A stretch of 64,000 nt of DNA, taken from NCBI GenBank assembly GCA_036877525.1, contig JAZGTH010000072.1, forward strand, positions 7,014,001-7,078,000. The letters run 5' to 3'. Origin of the DNA: Chromobotia macracanthus (taxonomy: Eukaryota; Chordata; Actinopteri; Cypriniformes; Botiidae). The notes beneath the pieces are model-generated. The model saw only the letters and a program-made list of their open reading frames with translations. It was not told the DNA's origin and ran no database searches. This document shows, piece by piece, positions 1 through 13,500 of this stretch (position 1 is its first letter; each line of letters starts with the position of its first letter). A program made the translations under genes and the position numbers.

Positions 1-1392
1 TATTCTTCAGATGTTTTGGGTGTTTATTCTTCAGCTGTTCTGTGTGATTATTCTTCAGATGTTTTGGGTGATTCTTCTTCAGATGTTTTGGGTGTTTATT
101 CTTCAGATGTTCTGTGTGATTATTCTTCAGATGTTTTGGGTGATTCTTCTACAGCTGTTCTGTGTGATTATTCTTCAGATGTTTTGGGTGATTCTTCTAC
201 AGCTGTTCTGTGTGATTATTCTTCTGTTCTGTGTGATTATTCTTCAGATGTTTTGGGTGTTTATTCTTCAGATGTTTTGGGTGTTTATTCTTCAGATGTT
301 CTGTGTGATTATTCTTCAGATGTTTTGGGTGATTCTTCTACAGCTGTTCTGTGTGATTATTCTTCAGATGTTTTGGGTGATTCTTCTTCAGATGTTTTGG
401 GTGTTTATTCTTCAGATGTTCTGTGTGATTATTCTTCAGATGTTTTGGGTGATTCTTCTACAGCTGTTCTGTGTGATTATTCTTCAGATGTTTTGGGTGA
501 TTCTTCTACAGCTGTTCTGTGTGATTATTCTTCTGTTCTGTGTGATTATTCTTCAGATGTTTTGGGTGTTTATTCTTCAGATGTTTTGGGTGTTTATTCT
601 TCAGATGTTCTGTGTGATTATTCTTCAGATGTTTTGGGTGATTCTTCTACAGCTGTTCTGTGTGATTATTCTTCAGATGTTTTGGGTGATTCTTCTTCAG
701 ATGTTTTGGGTGTTTAGATGTTCTGTGTGATTATTCTTCAGATGTTTTGGGTGATTCTTCTACAGCTGTTCTGTGTGATTATTCTTCAGATGTTTTGGGT
801 GATTCTTCTTCAGATGTTTTGGGTGTTTATTCTTCAGATGTTCTGTGTGATTATTCTTCAGATGTTTTGGGTGATTCTTCTACAGCTGTTCTGTGTGATT
901 ATTCTTCAGATGTTTTGGGTGATTCTTCTACAGCTGTTCTGTGTGATTATTTTTTAGATGTTTTGGGTGATTCTTCTTCAGATGTTTTGGGTGATTCTTC
1001 TACAGCTGTTCTGTGTGATTATTCTTCAGATGTTTTGGGTGATTCTTCTACAGCTGTTCTGTGTGATTATTCTTCAGATGTTTTGGGTGATTCTTCTACA
1101 GCTGTTCTGTGTGATTATTTTTTAGATGTTTTGGGTGATTCTTCTTCAGCTGTTCTGTGTGATTATTCTTCAGATGTTTTGGTTGTTTATTCTTCAGGTG
1201 TTCTGTGTGATCATTCTTCAGATGTTTTGGGTGTTTATTCTTCAGCTGTTCTGTGTGATTATTCTTCAGATGTTTTGGGTGATTCTTCTTCAGCTGTTCT
1301 GTGTGATTATTCTTCAGATGTTTTGGGTGTTTTTTCTTCAGCTGTTCTGTGTGATTATTCTTCAGATGTTTTGGGTGATTCTTCTTCAGGCA
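1..1392 (+). repeat. Intronic minisatellite, 24-bp unit with 309-bp higher-order repeat
   Basis: This is a tandem array of about 57 units of 24 bp. Two unit types mix: one with core GATGTTTTGGGTG and one with core GCTGTTCTGTGTG, mostly starting TATTCTTCA or TCTTCTTCA/TCTTCTACA. A shortened 21-bp unit at 217-237 recurs at 526-546, which gives a higher-order period of 309 bp. The left edge is outside the window. From about 947 the units diverge (TTTTTTAGATG variants), and the array stops about 22 bp before the nhlrc3 exon at 1415. Because 24 is a multiple of 3, long reading frames stay open in more than one frame; these are artefacts of the repeat. The strand is T-rich and nearly every unit holds a CTTCAG-type acceptor-like motif. 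A 7-bp deletion near 714 breaks the phase. Confidence 0.95.
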
Positions 1393-1414
1393 TTCTCTGT
1401 TTTTTATTGTTTAG

Positions 1415-2301
1415 GTTTGGGTTGCAGACAGAGGAAACAAGCGAATCCAGGTGTTCAACTCAGTGACGGGTGACTGGCTGGGATCATGGGGAAGCTGTTT
1501 TAAAGATGATGCTCCGTACTCTGTCAGGTAGGATGGTTACTATTGCCAGCTGGTAAAGTATGATGTTAGCAACACCTAGGTTAAAGGTATAATTGCCAGG
1601 AAATATATTTATAGTTAAAACATATGCTTTGAAAACACTTTAGCCACTATTTTAGGTGCAATAAAGTATTGTGGTAAAGTGCGAATAGTATTAATTTACT
1701 AACCAATCAAAATATAAGTCACCTGACTGATGATAAAACAGGTGAAAAAATGCCATAGACGTACAAGGACCAGAGAAGAGACCAGAATATCACAGAGACT
1801 CACAACCACAAAACGTCATCAGTCATCTAGTAGTGCCCTAACAACCACCAGAACACAACCAGTCAGAACACACGTAGCCTCATGGAAATGACCAGGAGTT
1901 TTACATGGGCACAGCTGTAACAAATCAACTTCAGAAGTTTACAGTCATAGATTTTGCACTTTGCGCCTGTGTTTGCATCTCACTGTGACTTTTGAATCTC
2001 ACTGTGAGATTTTCCACTTTCCGCCTATGTTTGCATTAATGTGCTTTGATGACCCTGCAGACTCACAGCTGATCAGAAGTACATGGTTGTGGCCCAGTTA
2101 AACACCAATCAGATCACACTGCTGGAGGCGCCACCTGTTGGAATGATTGGTCAGTGTCAGGTGATCAGCAGCATACAGCTGGCAGATGATGTCAAACCTC
2201 ACCTGGTGGATGTGGATCAGAGGAACGCAGATCTTTATGTGGCAGAAATTGGTGCCAATCAGGCCCAAAAGTTTATTCCTGTAACATCTGCTGGGGTTTA
2301 A
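1415..2301 (+). CDS. nhlrc3: NHL repeat-containing protein 3, last two exons (partial)
   Basis: Two exons are seen, 1415-1527 and 2061-2301 (stop TAA 2299-2301). They join in phase 2 (AG|A) with clean ag/gt borders. The first carries an NHL-repeat signature (VADRGNKRIQVF), followed by a Gly/Trp-rich turn; the second ends the beta-propeller (LYVAEIGANQAQKF). From what I recall of the human protein, the C-terminal 117 or so residues align along their length with NHLRC3. NHLRC3 is a secretory-pathway NHL protein of unclear biochemical role. The 5' exons lie left of the window. The exon at 1415 sits directly downstream of the minisatellite, so its acceptor (TTATTGTTTAG) follows many acceptor-like repeats. 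The family call is fairly sure; other NHL proteins are less likely because of the matching C-terminus. Confidence 0.8.
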
Positions 2302-3229
2302 ATGTGAAATCCATTATTTCTTTGTAATGAAACTGACTATTTTACATTCTAATCACTTGAAGAGTTTAGTAAGAAATTGTTAAAGCTCTTTTGTGAGCTC
2401 TTTTCTAATTGACTTTATACACATCAGGGGTTAATTTAATTTGTTCGTGATTCTGAATGACGTGTGTACTGGTTTTCACTGTACTGGTATTTATGAAAAT
2501 CTGTGTATGTGTGTACTTTTGTAAGGTGAAACAGGCCCATCCGAAAAATGTTTATTAAAATTGTGATTAGAATGATATTTAAGATGTTTCTACCAAGAAC
2601 TGGGTCCATATCTTGAGAAATGCCATATACCCAATGTTTGATTTTATTATTATTACATTCTATTAATTTCATTTTTTATTCTTTGCTTTCATAGTAGATC
2701 ATAAATGTAAAGCTGTGGTGTTTAGCACAGTACTGAGTTTATCATTACATGTTGACAGGTGAAGTAATGTCATTGAAAGGTTTTCATTGCTCTTATTTCT
2801 TAGAGCTTTTCCATTTGATGTGTTTGTTTAAAATAAACTGTGGAACTCAGGTGATTGAGATAAATGGTAATATGTGAATGCATTTTCATGTCCAATATTT
2901 TTTTTAATTTTCAGGTAATTATTCATAAACATTAAGACTAATGTTTATTTAAATATATGTTTACTTCAGTTATGCGTAATTTGTTTAAAATTATATAAAT
3001 ACCTGTTTTATTAGCATGACAAGTAATTGAACGTTCTTACATTACGCAAAGTATATCTTGTAAATACACACACATGCACATACATTCTCAAATAATACAT
3101 TTATATAACGTACTAGTGTCCATTTATTTGCTTATCCTATACAGGACAGGATATACAAATGAATGAACACTCGTACGTGATATAAATGTATTATTTAGGA
3201 GGATGAGCAGTATTAAGGATGATGGATTT
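2302..3229 (+). other. nhlrc3 3' UTR and spacer to emsy
   Basis: This is AT-rich non-coding sequence. A canonical AATAAA at 2832-2837 would end an nhlrc3 3' UTR of about 550 bp. No ORF with protein-like content is seen on either strand. The AATAAA is direct; its use is inferred. Confidence 0.5.
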
Positions 3230-3580
3230 ACATTTTGAACGCCAGCGCACGTGAACGCGCTTCTCTTCAGCTTGAGGAAATGTCAAGAATGACGACGCGC
3301 GCCCCCGGTGTGATGCCATTTATTTTGCCTGAATAGTGTTGAAACCTTGTATTGATCTTTGTTTTTTAGCTGCAGTGAGATTCACCGAAGAATTCGTTAG
3401 GAAAAATATAAATATAGTCGCTGTTTGCTTTGTGTTGTTTGCATTTGTTTTGCTGTATTTTGTAGGTACGTTTAGGATTACCAGGCGTTTCCCGCGGACA
3501 GCTGTGAGCGCGGCCCGAGTGTTTTGTTGTTGGACAAACATGGCGGAGCTGAAGGACTGCAGCGAAATGAAGGTAAGAGC
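3230..3580 (+). promoter_or_regulatory. emsy promoter and first exon
   Basis: A locally CpG-rich stretch (GCGCACGTGAACGCGC, GACGACGCGCGCCCCCGG, CCCGCGG, GCGCGGCCCG) sits in AT-rich surroundings, with no TATA box. At 3536-3547 the sequence ACAAACATGGCGGAG resembles a YY1 initiator-type element. A first exon ends at 3572 with a strong donor (GTAAGA). It holds an 11-codon open segment starting at ATG 3540. The promoter role is inferred from composition and position. Confidence 0.55.
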
Positions 3581-4595
3581 AGAGTGAATGTCACAGCGCA
3601 GAGTTTACACGACACACTGATGATTTTACTGCAGATCAGCTGTGATTTATTCTTTTAAACATCCTCACATCAGCACAAAATTAAGAGCTTTGCTGCTGTG
3701 TGAAACACCAGAGATGCTCCGGGCTAAAGCTAACATCTCTGGCTACATACACTAATGCTAGAAAACATCACTAAAATACGCTCGTCATTAATAAAAGAGC
3801 TTTGCCATGTTTAAAGCATCTATATATATTTATTGTTCAGCTGTCGGATAAAATACGTCATAAAACGGAGTGTCACGTTTTTACTTTATATCAGTGTTTT
3901 TGAAGTCAAGAGAATGTTAATTAATCACGTCTGGATCTCTGCTGCTTGTGTAGCGCCATGACAAACGCTGAGCCCAGATCAGATGTCATTAACACTCAGT
4001 GACGACATGTTAGATCAAAATGAACACGCGCTGAGAACAGAGCAGGCATTAAACACAATATAATATATGAGAATAAACGCTGATCTCAGTTTGATGATGA
4101 GTGGCAGGTCCAATATCCTCTGACATATGTTAACCTTATTGATACATATCATCTCGAGTTGTTTTTTATGATGTTTAGAAATAATTAGTAATTATATCTT
4201 GTAAATGTGGGCAGTTATATGTGAATGAGCTCTTGATGGTTTTCAGTTTTTATAATATCATAACCTGTTTTCCTTTACATGATGGTAACTGTCAGACCTG
4301 AGTGTACTAAACACATGACTGCTTTGTCTTGATGGTTCTGATGTTGCGTTTCGTCTGAAGAATATTTTGAAGCTCATCGACTTTTAGAGATACAGAGAGA
4401 AAGTTTCCAGAGTCAGAGGTGAGTGTGTGTGCAGCTGTCATGTGTTTTATTATAGATGAACTGCATTACACTGAGTGATGTTTGTTGTGAGGTTGTATTT
4501 GTCAAGCAGTGAATTTATTATGTTGTGTTAACTGTAGTCACATCAGAGTTTTTGTGCAGTTGATGATTCAGCAGGAAAAGCCGCTGGCGGGCATC

Positions 4596-7500
4596 ATGCC
4601 AGTGGTGTGGCCCACGCTGCTGGACCTCAGCAGAGATGAATGCAAACGAATCCTGCGCAAACTGGGTGAGGCCTTCACCAAACCCTTTAACCTTTCACAG
4701 GATTGTGTTGAAGACTCTGAGTGTAACACTGTTTCCTGCATCACTCTGTCATGTGTGTGCGTGCATGTGTGCGTGTGTGTGTGCGTGCAGAGCTGGAAGC
4801 GTACGCTGGTGTGATCAGCGCGCTGAGAGCTCAAGGAGATCTTACTAAAGAAAAGAAGGAGTTGCTGGGAGAGCTCAGCAAAGTCCTCAGGTATCACTAA
4901 AGCTCACATGCTGTCTGAAGGTTTCTGTGAAGAGAAGCTGTAGATTCAACTGCTGTTTGCTGTGTGTCAGTATCTCCACAGAACGGCATCGAGCTGAAGT
5001 GCGCAGGGCTGTCAATGATGAACGTCTGACCACCATCGCTTACCTGTAAGTCTTAACTCACACTACACCTAATGTATCTGATGGCCTTGTCACACCGAGT
5101 GTAATTAAATACAAATGTTTGGCACAATATCAATTTGGAATCTAAGTAATATATCCCTATGGCGCTATTCACACCGGGTGTGATGTGGCACAGCCTTTGT
5201 TAAATACAAGTGGTTTTGTAAGTACACCATAATGTCACACTTTTATTTATTAATATTCATAGATCACATTGAATTAGAACTAACAGGTAAGAACTAACAC
5301 TTAATAAACATTCAGTATGCAAAGTGCTCAGTTATATTTTTTATTAAAAAGCATTAATGTGAAATGTCACACTGGCAAATGATATGTGTATAAAAAAATC
5401 TGTATGTAACTTATTTTGCTTACACTGTGCTAGAAACACTGAAGTCTTAATCAGTCAGACAGTTTAATATATTAAACTGTCCGGTTAATATATTCAGGGA
5501 TGGAAACATTCTGACATTATATATTATTATGTATATTAAATAAGTCATGTTTATTTGTGTATTGATGAAGGTGTCAGCTGGATTTTGTATGCGCTGAAGT
5601 GAAATGCATTGTCATTCAGCTATTGAAGGCTATCAGTCGTTTTGCTTTTGATGTGAAAGAGACAACCTGTTCTTTCGCATCGTTCTATCACATTGTGCTC
5701 AGTGTGAATAAGTCTTAACATTGTCCTGACCTGTTGTGAGTTGTGAAGAAGGGCTAAAATGTGTCCGTTTCATGTTAATCAGAGTTTCTGAAGAGCTATG
5801 ACAGCACGTTCTGTCAATCACTGGTAGCCCCACCCTTATGCTCCTTATGTGTATTAAACATCAACAAATGCATAAACCACATTAAGACTAATGACATTAA
5901 GACAAGTCAGATCTTGTGTCTTGGTTGGTCAGTTGTGTAACACTGTCTTCAAGTGTTCGTCTTGACCAGGAGACATGCAACAAAGCATTTATTAGGTCAC
6001 TGGCTCTCTGTTGCATGTGTAACATTTGTTTGATAATGTAGTACTGCTCCTGGGAATGAAAGCTGTTTAAGCTGTTAAAAACATCTTTAAGAAAACACAA
6101 TATGTTTTCATATAGTATGTCGGGGCCGAACAGCTCGTCAGAGTGGTCTATTGAGGGCCGTCGGCTGGTTCCTCTGATGCCCAGGCTGGTTCCTCAGACG
6201 GCCTTCACTGTGACAGCTAATGCAGTAGCTAATGCCACTGTGCACCAGAACTCCTCTCTGCTCCTGCCTGCTGAAACCGGCAACAAAGAAGGTAGAGAAC
6301 CAACACTCTTCACTGTTTTATTAGACACAAAGAGCAGGTGGTTGTGGGGTTACAGACTGATGGGGTTTGTCTTTTTCAGTGGTGGTGTGCTATTCATATA
6401 CCAGCACCTCCTCCACACCTCCCAGCACCTCCACACCCAGCAGCAGTGCAGCTGCAGCAGTCAAATCTCCCCGGCCCGCCAGCCCTGCCTCCAATGTTGT
6501 TGTGCTGCCCAGTGGAAGTACCGTCTATGTGAAGAGTGCGTGACTTACAAACACAGACGCTCACAAAGCCAGTCAGCTGCACTGCTGTCTGCTCCCTAAA
6601 TGTGCAGCTCACTTCTAAGGCAGCATCACAATTAGGCAGCATCATTACTGAGTAATTTAGAACTCACATGAGCATAAAAATACACAAAACAATACAAATA
6701 TTCTAATTTTTATTAGACTAAACTGTAATTTGCAGAAGTTCAGTCTGATATAGTTCAGGCTAATAAAAATCATTCAGTGTTGTGACTAAGTGTTTTAGAA
6801 GGCAGCATAATTTTGGCGCATGCCCTCACATCTGGAGTCCAGTAAGAAGCCTGCAATATCTTAAATGCTGTCTTGGTGTAGGTTGTGGGTCAGTGCTGTT
6901 ATTTCTCATTTTGGCTCCTCATGTCTCAGGTGTGAGCTGCTCTGATGAGGACGAAAAACCTCGTAAGAGGCGGAGAACTAACTCGTCCAGCTCCTCTCCC
7001 GTGCTGTTGAAGGAGGTGCCTAAAGTGGTCACGCCCATTTCTAAGACCATCACGGTTCCGGTGAGCGGCAGCCCAAAGATGAGCAACCTGATGCAGAGTA
7101 TCGCCAACTCGCTCCCGCCGCACATGTCACCAGTGAAGATCACCTTCACCAAACCCTCCACCCAGACCACCAACACCAGCACACAAAAGGTCAGTCATAG
7201 CTTGCCTCTGTCATTCAAACTCAAGAGGGGAATCGCATGGTTAAACGTGCAGAGACTTTAACCAGTAGTTTATTTTGTTTAATTTAGTTTAGCATTCTGA
7301 AGAGTGTAAACTGCGACTGTTGACATGTCAGCATTAAACTTGAGTGAGTTCAGAGCAGAAGCAACAGCAACAGAAGCACAGAAACAACACTTCAAATTGA
7401 AACATCAATTAAGTTGATTGTGTCTTTGTTTGAAAATTAACATTAAGGTACTATTTGAAAACGTAAGCGTTTAAACAACCCTCTAGAAACATGTTGTTAG

Positions 7501-10500
7501 GAACCGACTCCAATCCAAATTTATTCCAGCAACAGTTTTGAGCAAAAATGTTAGTGAACACACAAATGTGTAATTTTACAAAAGGACATTTTACACTAAG
7601 TCAGACTTCAGAACATCTGATTGTTACATAAGTTAATTTGAGTACTTTTCTTCAGGTTATTATCGTGACAACTTCTCCCAGCTCCAACTTTGTGCCAAAC
7701 ATCCTGTCGAAGTCGCACAACTACGCAGCTGTGTCTAAGCTAGTGTCGAGTGCTGGGCTCACAGCGTCTAATCAGAAACAGACCATGGTGATTTCAGCCA
7801 GCTCCAGTACAGCCCTGGGACCCACCCCTGTTGCTGTGACGACAGTGGTTTCCTCCACCCCTTCAGTAGTGATGTCCACAATCGCACAAGGTGAGTGTAT
7901 GGTGGTTTTAGGAGTGTTACAATAGTTTGTTATGAATGTGTGTGTGTGTGTGTGTTTTGTTTGTTTTTTTGTTCGAGGATTGTGGTGCTGTGAGCTGCTG
8001 TTAGATGGGTCACAGTAGTAGTTTGTTTTGAAGTGTGTGTGTTTTGTTGAGGTGGGTCGTCTGCTGCAGTAAAGGTGGCCTCCACCCGACTGCCATCTCC
8101 CAAAGCTTTGGTCAGCTCTCCATCTCAGATTCTGCAGATCCCCAAATCACAGCAGACAGCGACTCAATCTGCATCTTCTAAAGCCCTGCAGGGGTCACTG
8201 GTCTCCTCGTCCCTGCAGAACGCCGCCATGCCACCCAGCACGAAACCCACCATCCAGATTAAACAGGAGTCAGGTGAGAACACACAGCACCATCCAGATT
8301 AAACAGGAGTCAGGTGAGAACACACAACACCAAAGGCAGAGCTGTAGTCGATGAACATCATTCTTACACAAGTTTTTCTTGTCTAGGTGTATAAACGCAT
8401 TCTGTATCACTAGAGGGATTCTATTAGATCTGTTGATCTGTTTGTCCTGTGTGAAAAATGAGAGAGAGGCAATGGTGTGTGACAGGGAGGAATGTGTGGT
8501 TGTTAACAAGCCATTTAAAGCACTTCATGATGGTTGAGGTCAGCAGGGTCATTCAGTCAGAGGACAGCAGACTTCTTAGGGACAGGGACAATGATGTTCT
8601 TCTTGAAGCATCACAGACAGTCTAAGGGAGAGATTGAAGATGTCTGTAAAAACCTCCACCAGCTGGCTGGCACAGGCTTTGAGGGTGTGGCCATGCAGGA
8701 CCACCCTGAGCAAACTCAACACATCAGGCAGAGAAATGGTTAGAGCAGAGTTGTTTCTGTCTGCTGGTAGTTTTACTGCAGGGAAGGTGTTGCTCTCAAA
8801 CTGAGCATAGAAGATGTTCAGCTCAGATGTTCAGCTCTTCAGGTGGAGATGTTGGCAGGTCCACGTTGCAGGTCCATCCTTTTTGCCCATAATCAGTTTT
8901 TGACTGCAAACCGTTCCACATGCATTTGAGGTCAGATCCCCCACAGTTCCCCACCATCTTGTCACTATAGTCTCTCTTGCGCTCCTGATGGCCCTCTGAA
9001 GATCAGCCCTGCTCCACTGTGTCACTGGGTTGAAGGCTGAAGTGTGTGTGCTTTTAGTTTGGCCCTGACATTTGCATCCATCCAAGGTTTTTGGTTTGGG
9101 AAGTTCATGTGATCTTCCACCTGTGTGACATTGTGATGTTAAAAGCAGGTGTAAATAGTAGAATGTGTATGCACAGGTGTGAAGATAATCACGCAGCAAA
9201 TGCAGCCCAGTAAAATCTTACCCAAACCCTCCAGTGCAGCACTTCCCAGCAGTAGCTCCGCCCCCATCATGGTGGTTAGCAGCAACGGAGCCATAATGAC
9301 CACCAAACTGGTGTCCAATCCCACAGGTACCTCACACAATTCACCCAGTTACAGTGAAGTTTAGACCATTGCAGACGGCCTTTGTGCCTGTACTTAAAAG
9401 ATGTTGATGTGTTATAGGGAGTCAAGCAACATACACGCGGCCATCTGTCAGTCCTGCTGTCGGCACCCGTGTGGCCGCATCACCTGCTGGAACCACTTAC
9501 GTCAAAACCACCAGCGGGAGCATCATTACTGTGGTGCCCAAATCACTTGCCACGCTGGGTGGCAAAATTATCACCACCAACATGGTGTCTGGTGAGAGAG
9601 AGTGAGTGATGAGAAGATAAAATCAGTCTGTAAAAACTGCAGCTCTCATTGTGTTCTTTGTTCACAGGTAGCACCACAAAGATCACCACCATCCCCATGA
9701 CCTCCAAACCCAATGTGATCGTGGTGCAGAAGACCACCAGCAAAGGAACCACCATCCAGGGTCTGCCAGGAAAAAACGTGGTTACCACACTGTTAAATGC
9801 AGGGGTAAGATTACATGACACTCACAGAAGATTTACCACAGTGAGTTTCATTCTGATGATGCTGTGTGTGTGTTTGTTTAAGGGAGAGAAAACCCTGCAG
9901 GCCGTGCCCGGGGCCAAACCGGCCATCATTACTGCGTCTCGGCCCATCACTAAAATGATCGTAACACAGCCCAAGAGTCTAGCCTCGGGTGTCCAGCCCT
10001 CCACCACCACCAAGATCATTCCAACGAAGATTGTGTACGGACAGCAGGGAAAAACACAGGTCAGAGGTCACTGTAGACACATTGATGTCTGTTACAGTAC
10101 GACCACTTTTGGCGATTAAAGTTTGGGTGGGCAATAGCGTGCTCTGTGCTCTCTGTGCTCTACAAAGCCACACATCCTCCTGTAGACATCAATGCATACA
10201 TAATTTGACAGGCAAGTTGGACATCTTATCATTACATTACATTCAGACGAACATTTTATAGTTCTGTGCCTTCCAGAGAAGATATATAAATATATAAAAT
10301 ATATTTAGACCACTTAGTGATTGCTATCAGAATGTGAAGAGACTTCAAATCAGCATAACAAAAAAACAAATGACTTTGGGGAGTTATTTAATCATTTAAA
10401 TTATACACACTCTGAAACGGTGTTATTGTTTTAGTCTAGCCCTGTGCACGTGTTTTGCGCTTTTAAAATGCGAAACTATATATATAATTTGTATACATTT

Positions 10501-13500
10501 ATATTGATTTTGACTGTGTGTAAAGTTGACAGAGGAGTAAGACTGATGACGTCATGGGTGTGTCTGGCTCTCAGGTCCTAATAAAACCAAAGCCAATGGC
10601 CTTCCAGACTGCAGTGGTGAGTGAACAGACCCGTCAGCTGGTGACTGAGACACTGCAGCAGGTGACACGCAGCACAGAATCAGTTGGCAGCACGGCTCTG
10701 AGCCAGGAGGTGGCGATGAAGGATGATGAGAACAGCCCAGTGTCAACAGACATCACTCACGGTCTGAGAAAACACACGCTGAACACTTCTCATATGGAAG
10801 GCTTTGTCCTGGTAAGGCTGCATATCTCGGCTGCCACGTTATCAAGCACCGTCGAAGGACATTTCAATTTGAAGGATGGTTGGAAGGCAGCCTTTTTTTC
10901 ACATCATTCATGCAGCCTCTTTTGAAGGACGTGTTTTGTTGTAAATTAACTGCTAAACTGCCCATTTTATAATGCACCGTGACGGCAGGAGCAGAAGTCG
11001 TTATGATATTGCCATTACCGTCTCATTTTAGCATTTAATGCTAACTCTAGGTCTCTAGCCTAGAGGCTTAAGAAGAACTGGTCTAGAAAGGATGAAGCCT
11101 ACCTAGGACACAGCCTTCCATTTGACAGGCACCCTTACTGTACAGATCATACACTTACATCCTCTGATCAGACTCCTATGCTCATGGAAAATCTGGAAAT
11201 GTCAACAAATTTTACAGTAAAGTCTCTGCTTTATAATATCCATTAGCTCAATAGTGAAATTAGCAGAATGTTTATCAGTGTGTTTTCTAAGTAAAACTTG
11301 TCCAAACTCAGTTCATTAAATCTTGTTTGAGGATAGTACGTGATGACTAAGAAGACTGGTTATTGTTCACTAGTTAGTGTAATCATATAAATCTATTGGT
11401 TTTGGTTTGTACAGTACCAGAACCTAATACCCTGGTGTCGGTATTAAATCGGGACCAGGTGAAAAATAACCACCCTTAAAAGATAACTAATTAAAAAAAT
11501 GTTATCAAAAACACTCTGCAGTAACAAATGTTTTGTTTTCAAACAACTAAATAAACAACAAAAAAGAATTAATTAACATTTGTTTGACAATAACGTTAAC
11601 AGCATTTATTCATCTTGGTTAGTCTTAGCTTTGGGGTTTGATGATAAACAAATATTCGTATATTTATAAATTAATGTAAACTACAATAATTAATAATAAA
11701 ATAATGTTAGGTCACTTAATGAATGTTCACTAATGTAGGTTCATTGTAAAGTGTTATTATAACATTCATATTAGTAATATTAATATTACAATTACTAAAG
11801 TTGTTATTTAATCATACATTATATATAAATTTACATAATCACTTTATTTGTAGTTTGAAAATAAATGCAGGTGGAAGTATAATTAGACCTAAACATTGAT
11901 TCAGGCAGGTGACACACACGTTTGAGCTTATGTTTTTCTCATATCTGATGTGCATTGTTGTAAGTCTAAATGAAAACAGCTGAATGATGCACCTGCCTGC
12001 CCATCTCTTTCTGAACATGTCATGATGTGCAGTGACAAATGCTTGCCAAGGTCTGATTTATTGCAGTTTTGCAGCTTAGTGTGGTGAGTTCTGTTGGTTG
12101 CCTTTTGTTCTGTTTTTATCTGTTTCGTAGGCAAAGTAATGAAGAGGGCAGTAAAGAAATTCATGTCTGCTGCCCTCTTTGTTAATGAGTTTGGGGCATG
12201 TAGATTGAGATTTGAGTCACGTTGCCTCCTAGCTAAACTTCTAAATAGCAGCGTATCAAGTACCTAGATGAGCAAAATTGTGGTGTACAATGTGAAATTC
12301 AATATTTACAGGTAATGTTCCAGTACAGGTTAAGCCTCGCAACCCTAAAATCTATGAATCAATGCTTGTGAACCTCTCTCACACACAGACTCTCAGCCTA
12401 TTGTGCATGTGATCACCTCTAGAGGGCAGGATTGGAAAGATCAAGAAGTTGCAGTTGAAGCAAGTCCTACCATCATTTACCAGGACATGACAGGAGAGTC
12501 TCAGTCAGCTACATCCACCATCAAAGCCCTGGTGGAGCTACAGCAGACCAGTGGTGTGTGTGTGAACATGAGGGTATTACCCGTCTTGTGTATCAACCTC
12601 AACCTGTTAAGTTCTGCTGTGTTAATGTGTGAGTGTGTGTTGCAGTGAAGGAGAAAAGTGAAGCCAAACCTCGTCAGCACACGATTGATCTTAGTCAGAT
12701 GGCCGTGCCCATTGCTGTTGCTCCTGAGCGGAGACTGTCACCAGAGCCTTCTGGTCAGAGTGCTGTGGATTCCGACACCATCACAGAACTCATGGGTAAA
12801 CTCACTGTTTCCATAGTGACCACTTCAGAGTTTACATCACCATACAATTACTGTAACTCAATACCCTAAACTGTTATTTGTAAAGAAAGTATTTGTATTT
12901 TTGCAGTTGTCTCTCTCTCCAGGATTATTCTCACTTGTTTGTGTGTGTGTTTGTGTCATGTACCGTTTCAGGTAAAGTGAGTAAGGCTGTGATTGTTGGA
13001 GATGTTTCAGCATCCTCCTGTTCACCGTCAGTCAAGAGCAGCAGCTCTGCATCTGCACACATCACACAGCAGGTCAGAGGTCACAGGAGTGTGTTGGGGT
13101 TTCACACTGTTTTCTTTGGCCCTTAGTCTGTTGTTAACAAGATGGTGTCACAACACTCCCAGTTTCCTATCACAACTATACACACACTGAACAATGTTTA
13201 TGTTTGTCTGTTACATTGGTAAAGATGAAGACCAACAGCAGTGAAGAGCATTAAATTATAATCAACAAATGATACCATCAACACTGCACTGCATTCATAC
13301 CAACAGAGTTTTGAGTCCACTATTAAACAGAATCTTCAGCTCTTCACTGGTGCGGATGGACCTAAAGCTCTAGTGTAAAAACACGTTTCTCTACAACTAC
13401 AGAAGCATGTTTTGTTTGTGCAGGTGGAGGTGTCTGATGGCCAGAGTAAAGAGCTGGAGGAGCAGATGGTGGTTGAGGAGGGGCAGTTAGAGGGTGACAC

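Noticed and set aside
11..1473. Several long overlapping frames coding for 8-residue repeats (FWVILLQM or SSDVLGDY types)
   Set aside because: They come from a 24-bp tandem repeat whose length is a multiple of three. They are open in more than one frame, and the real nhlrc3 exon is in a different frame from those reaching it.
10574..10812. Extension of the emsy exon to the strong donor at 10812
   Set aside because: It would leave phase 0, and the next exon (12389) would then reach a stop within eight codons. The weak donor at 10762 keeps the conserved frame.
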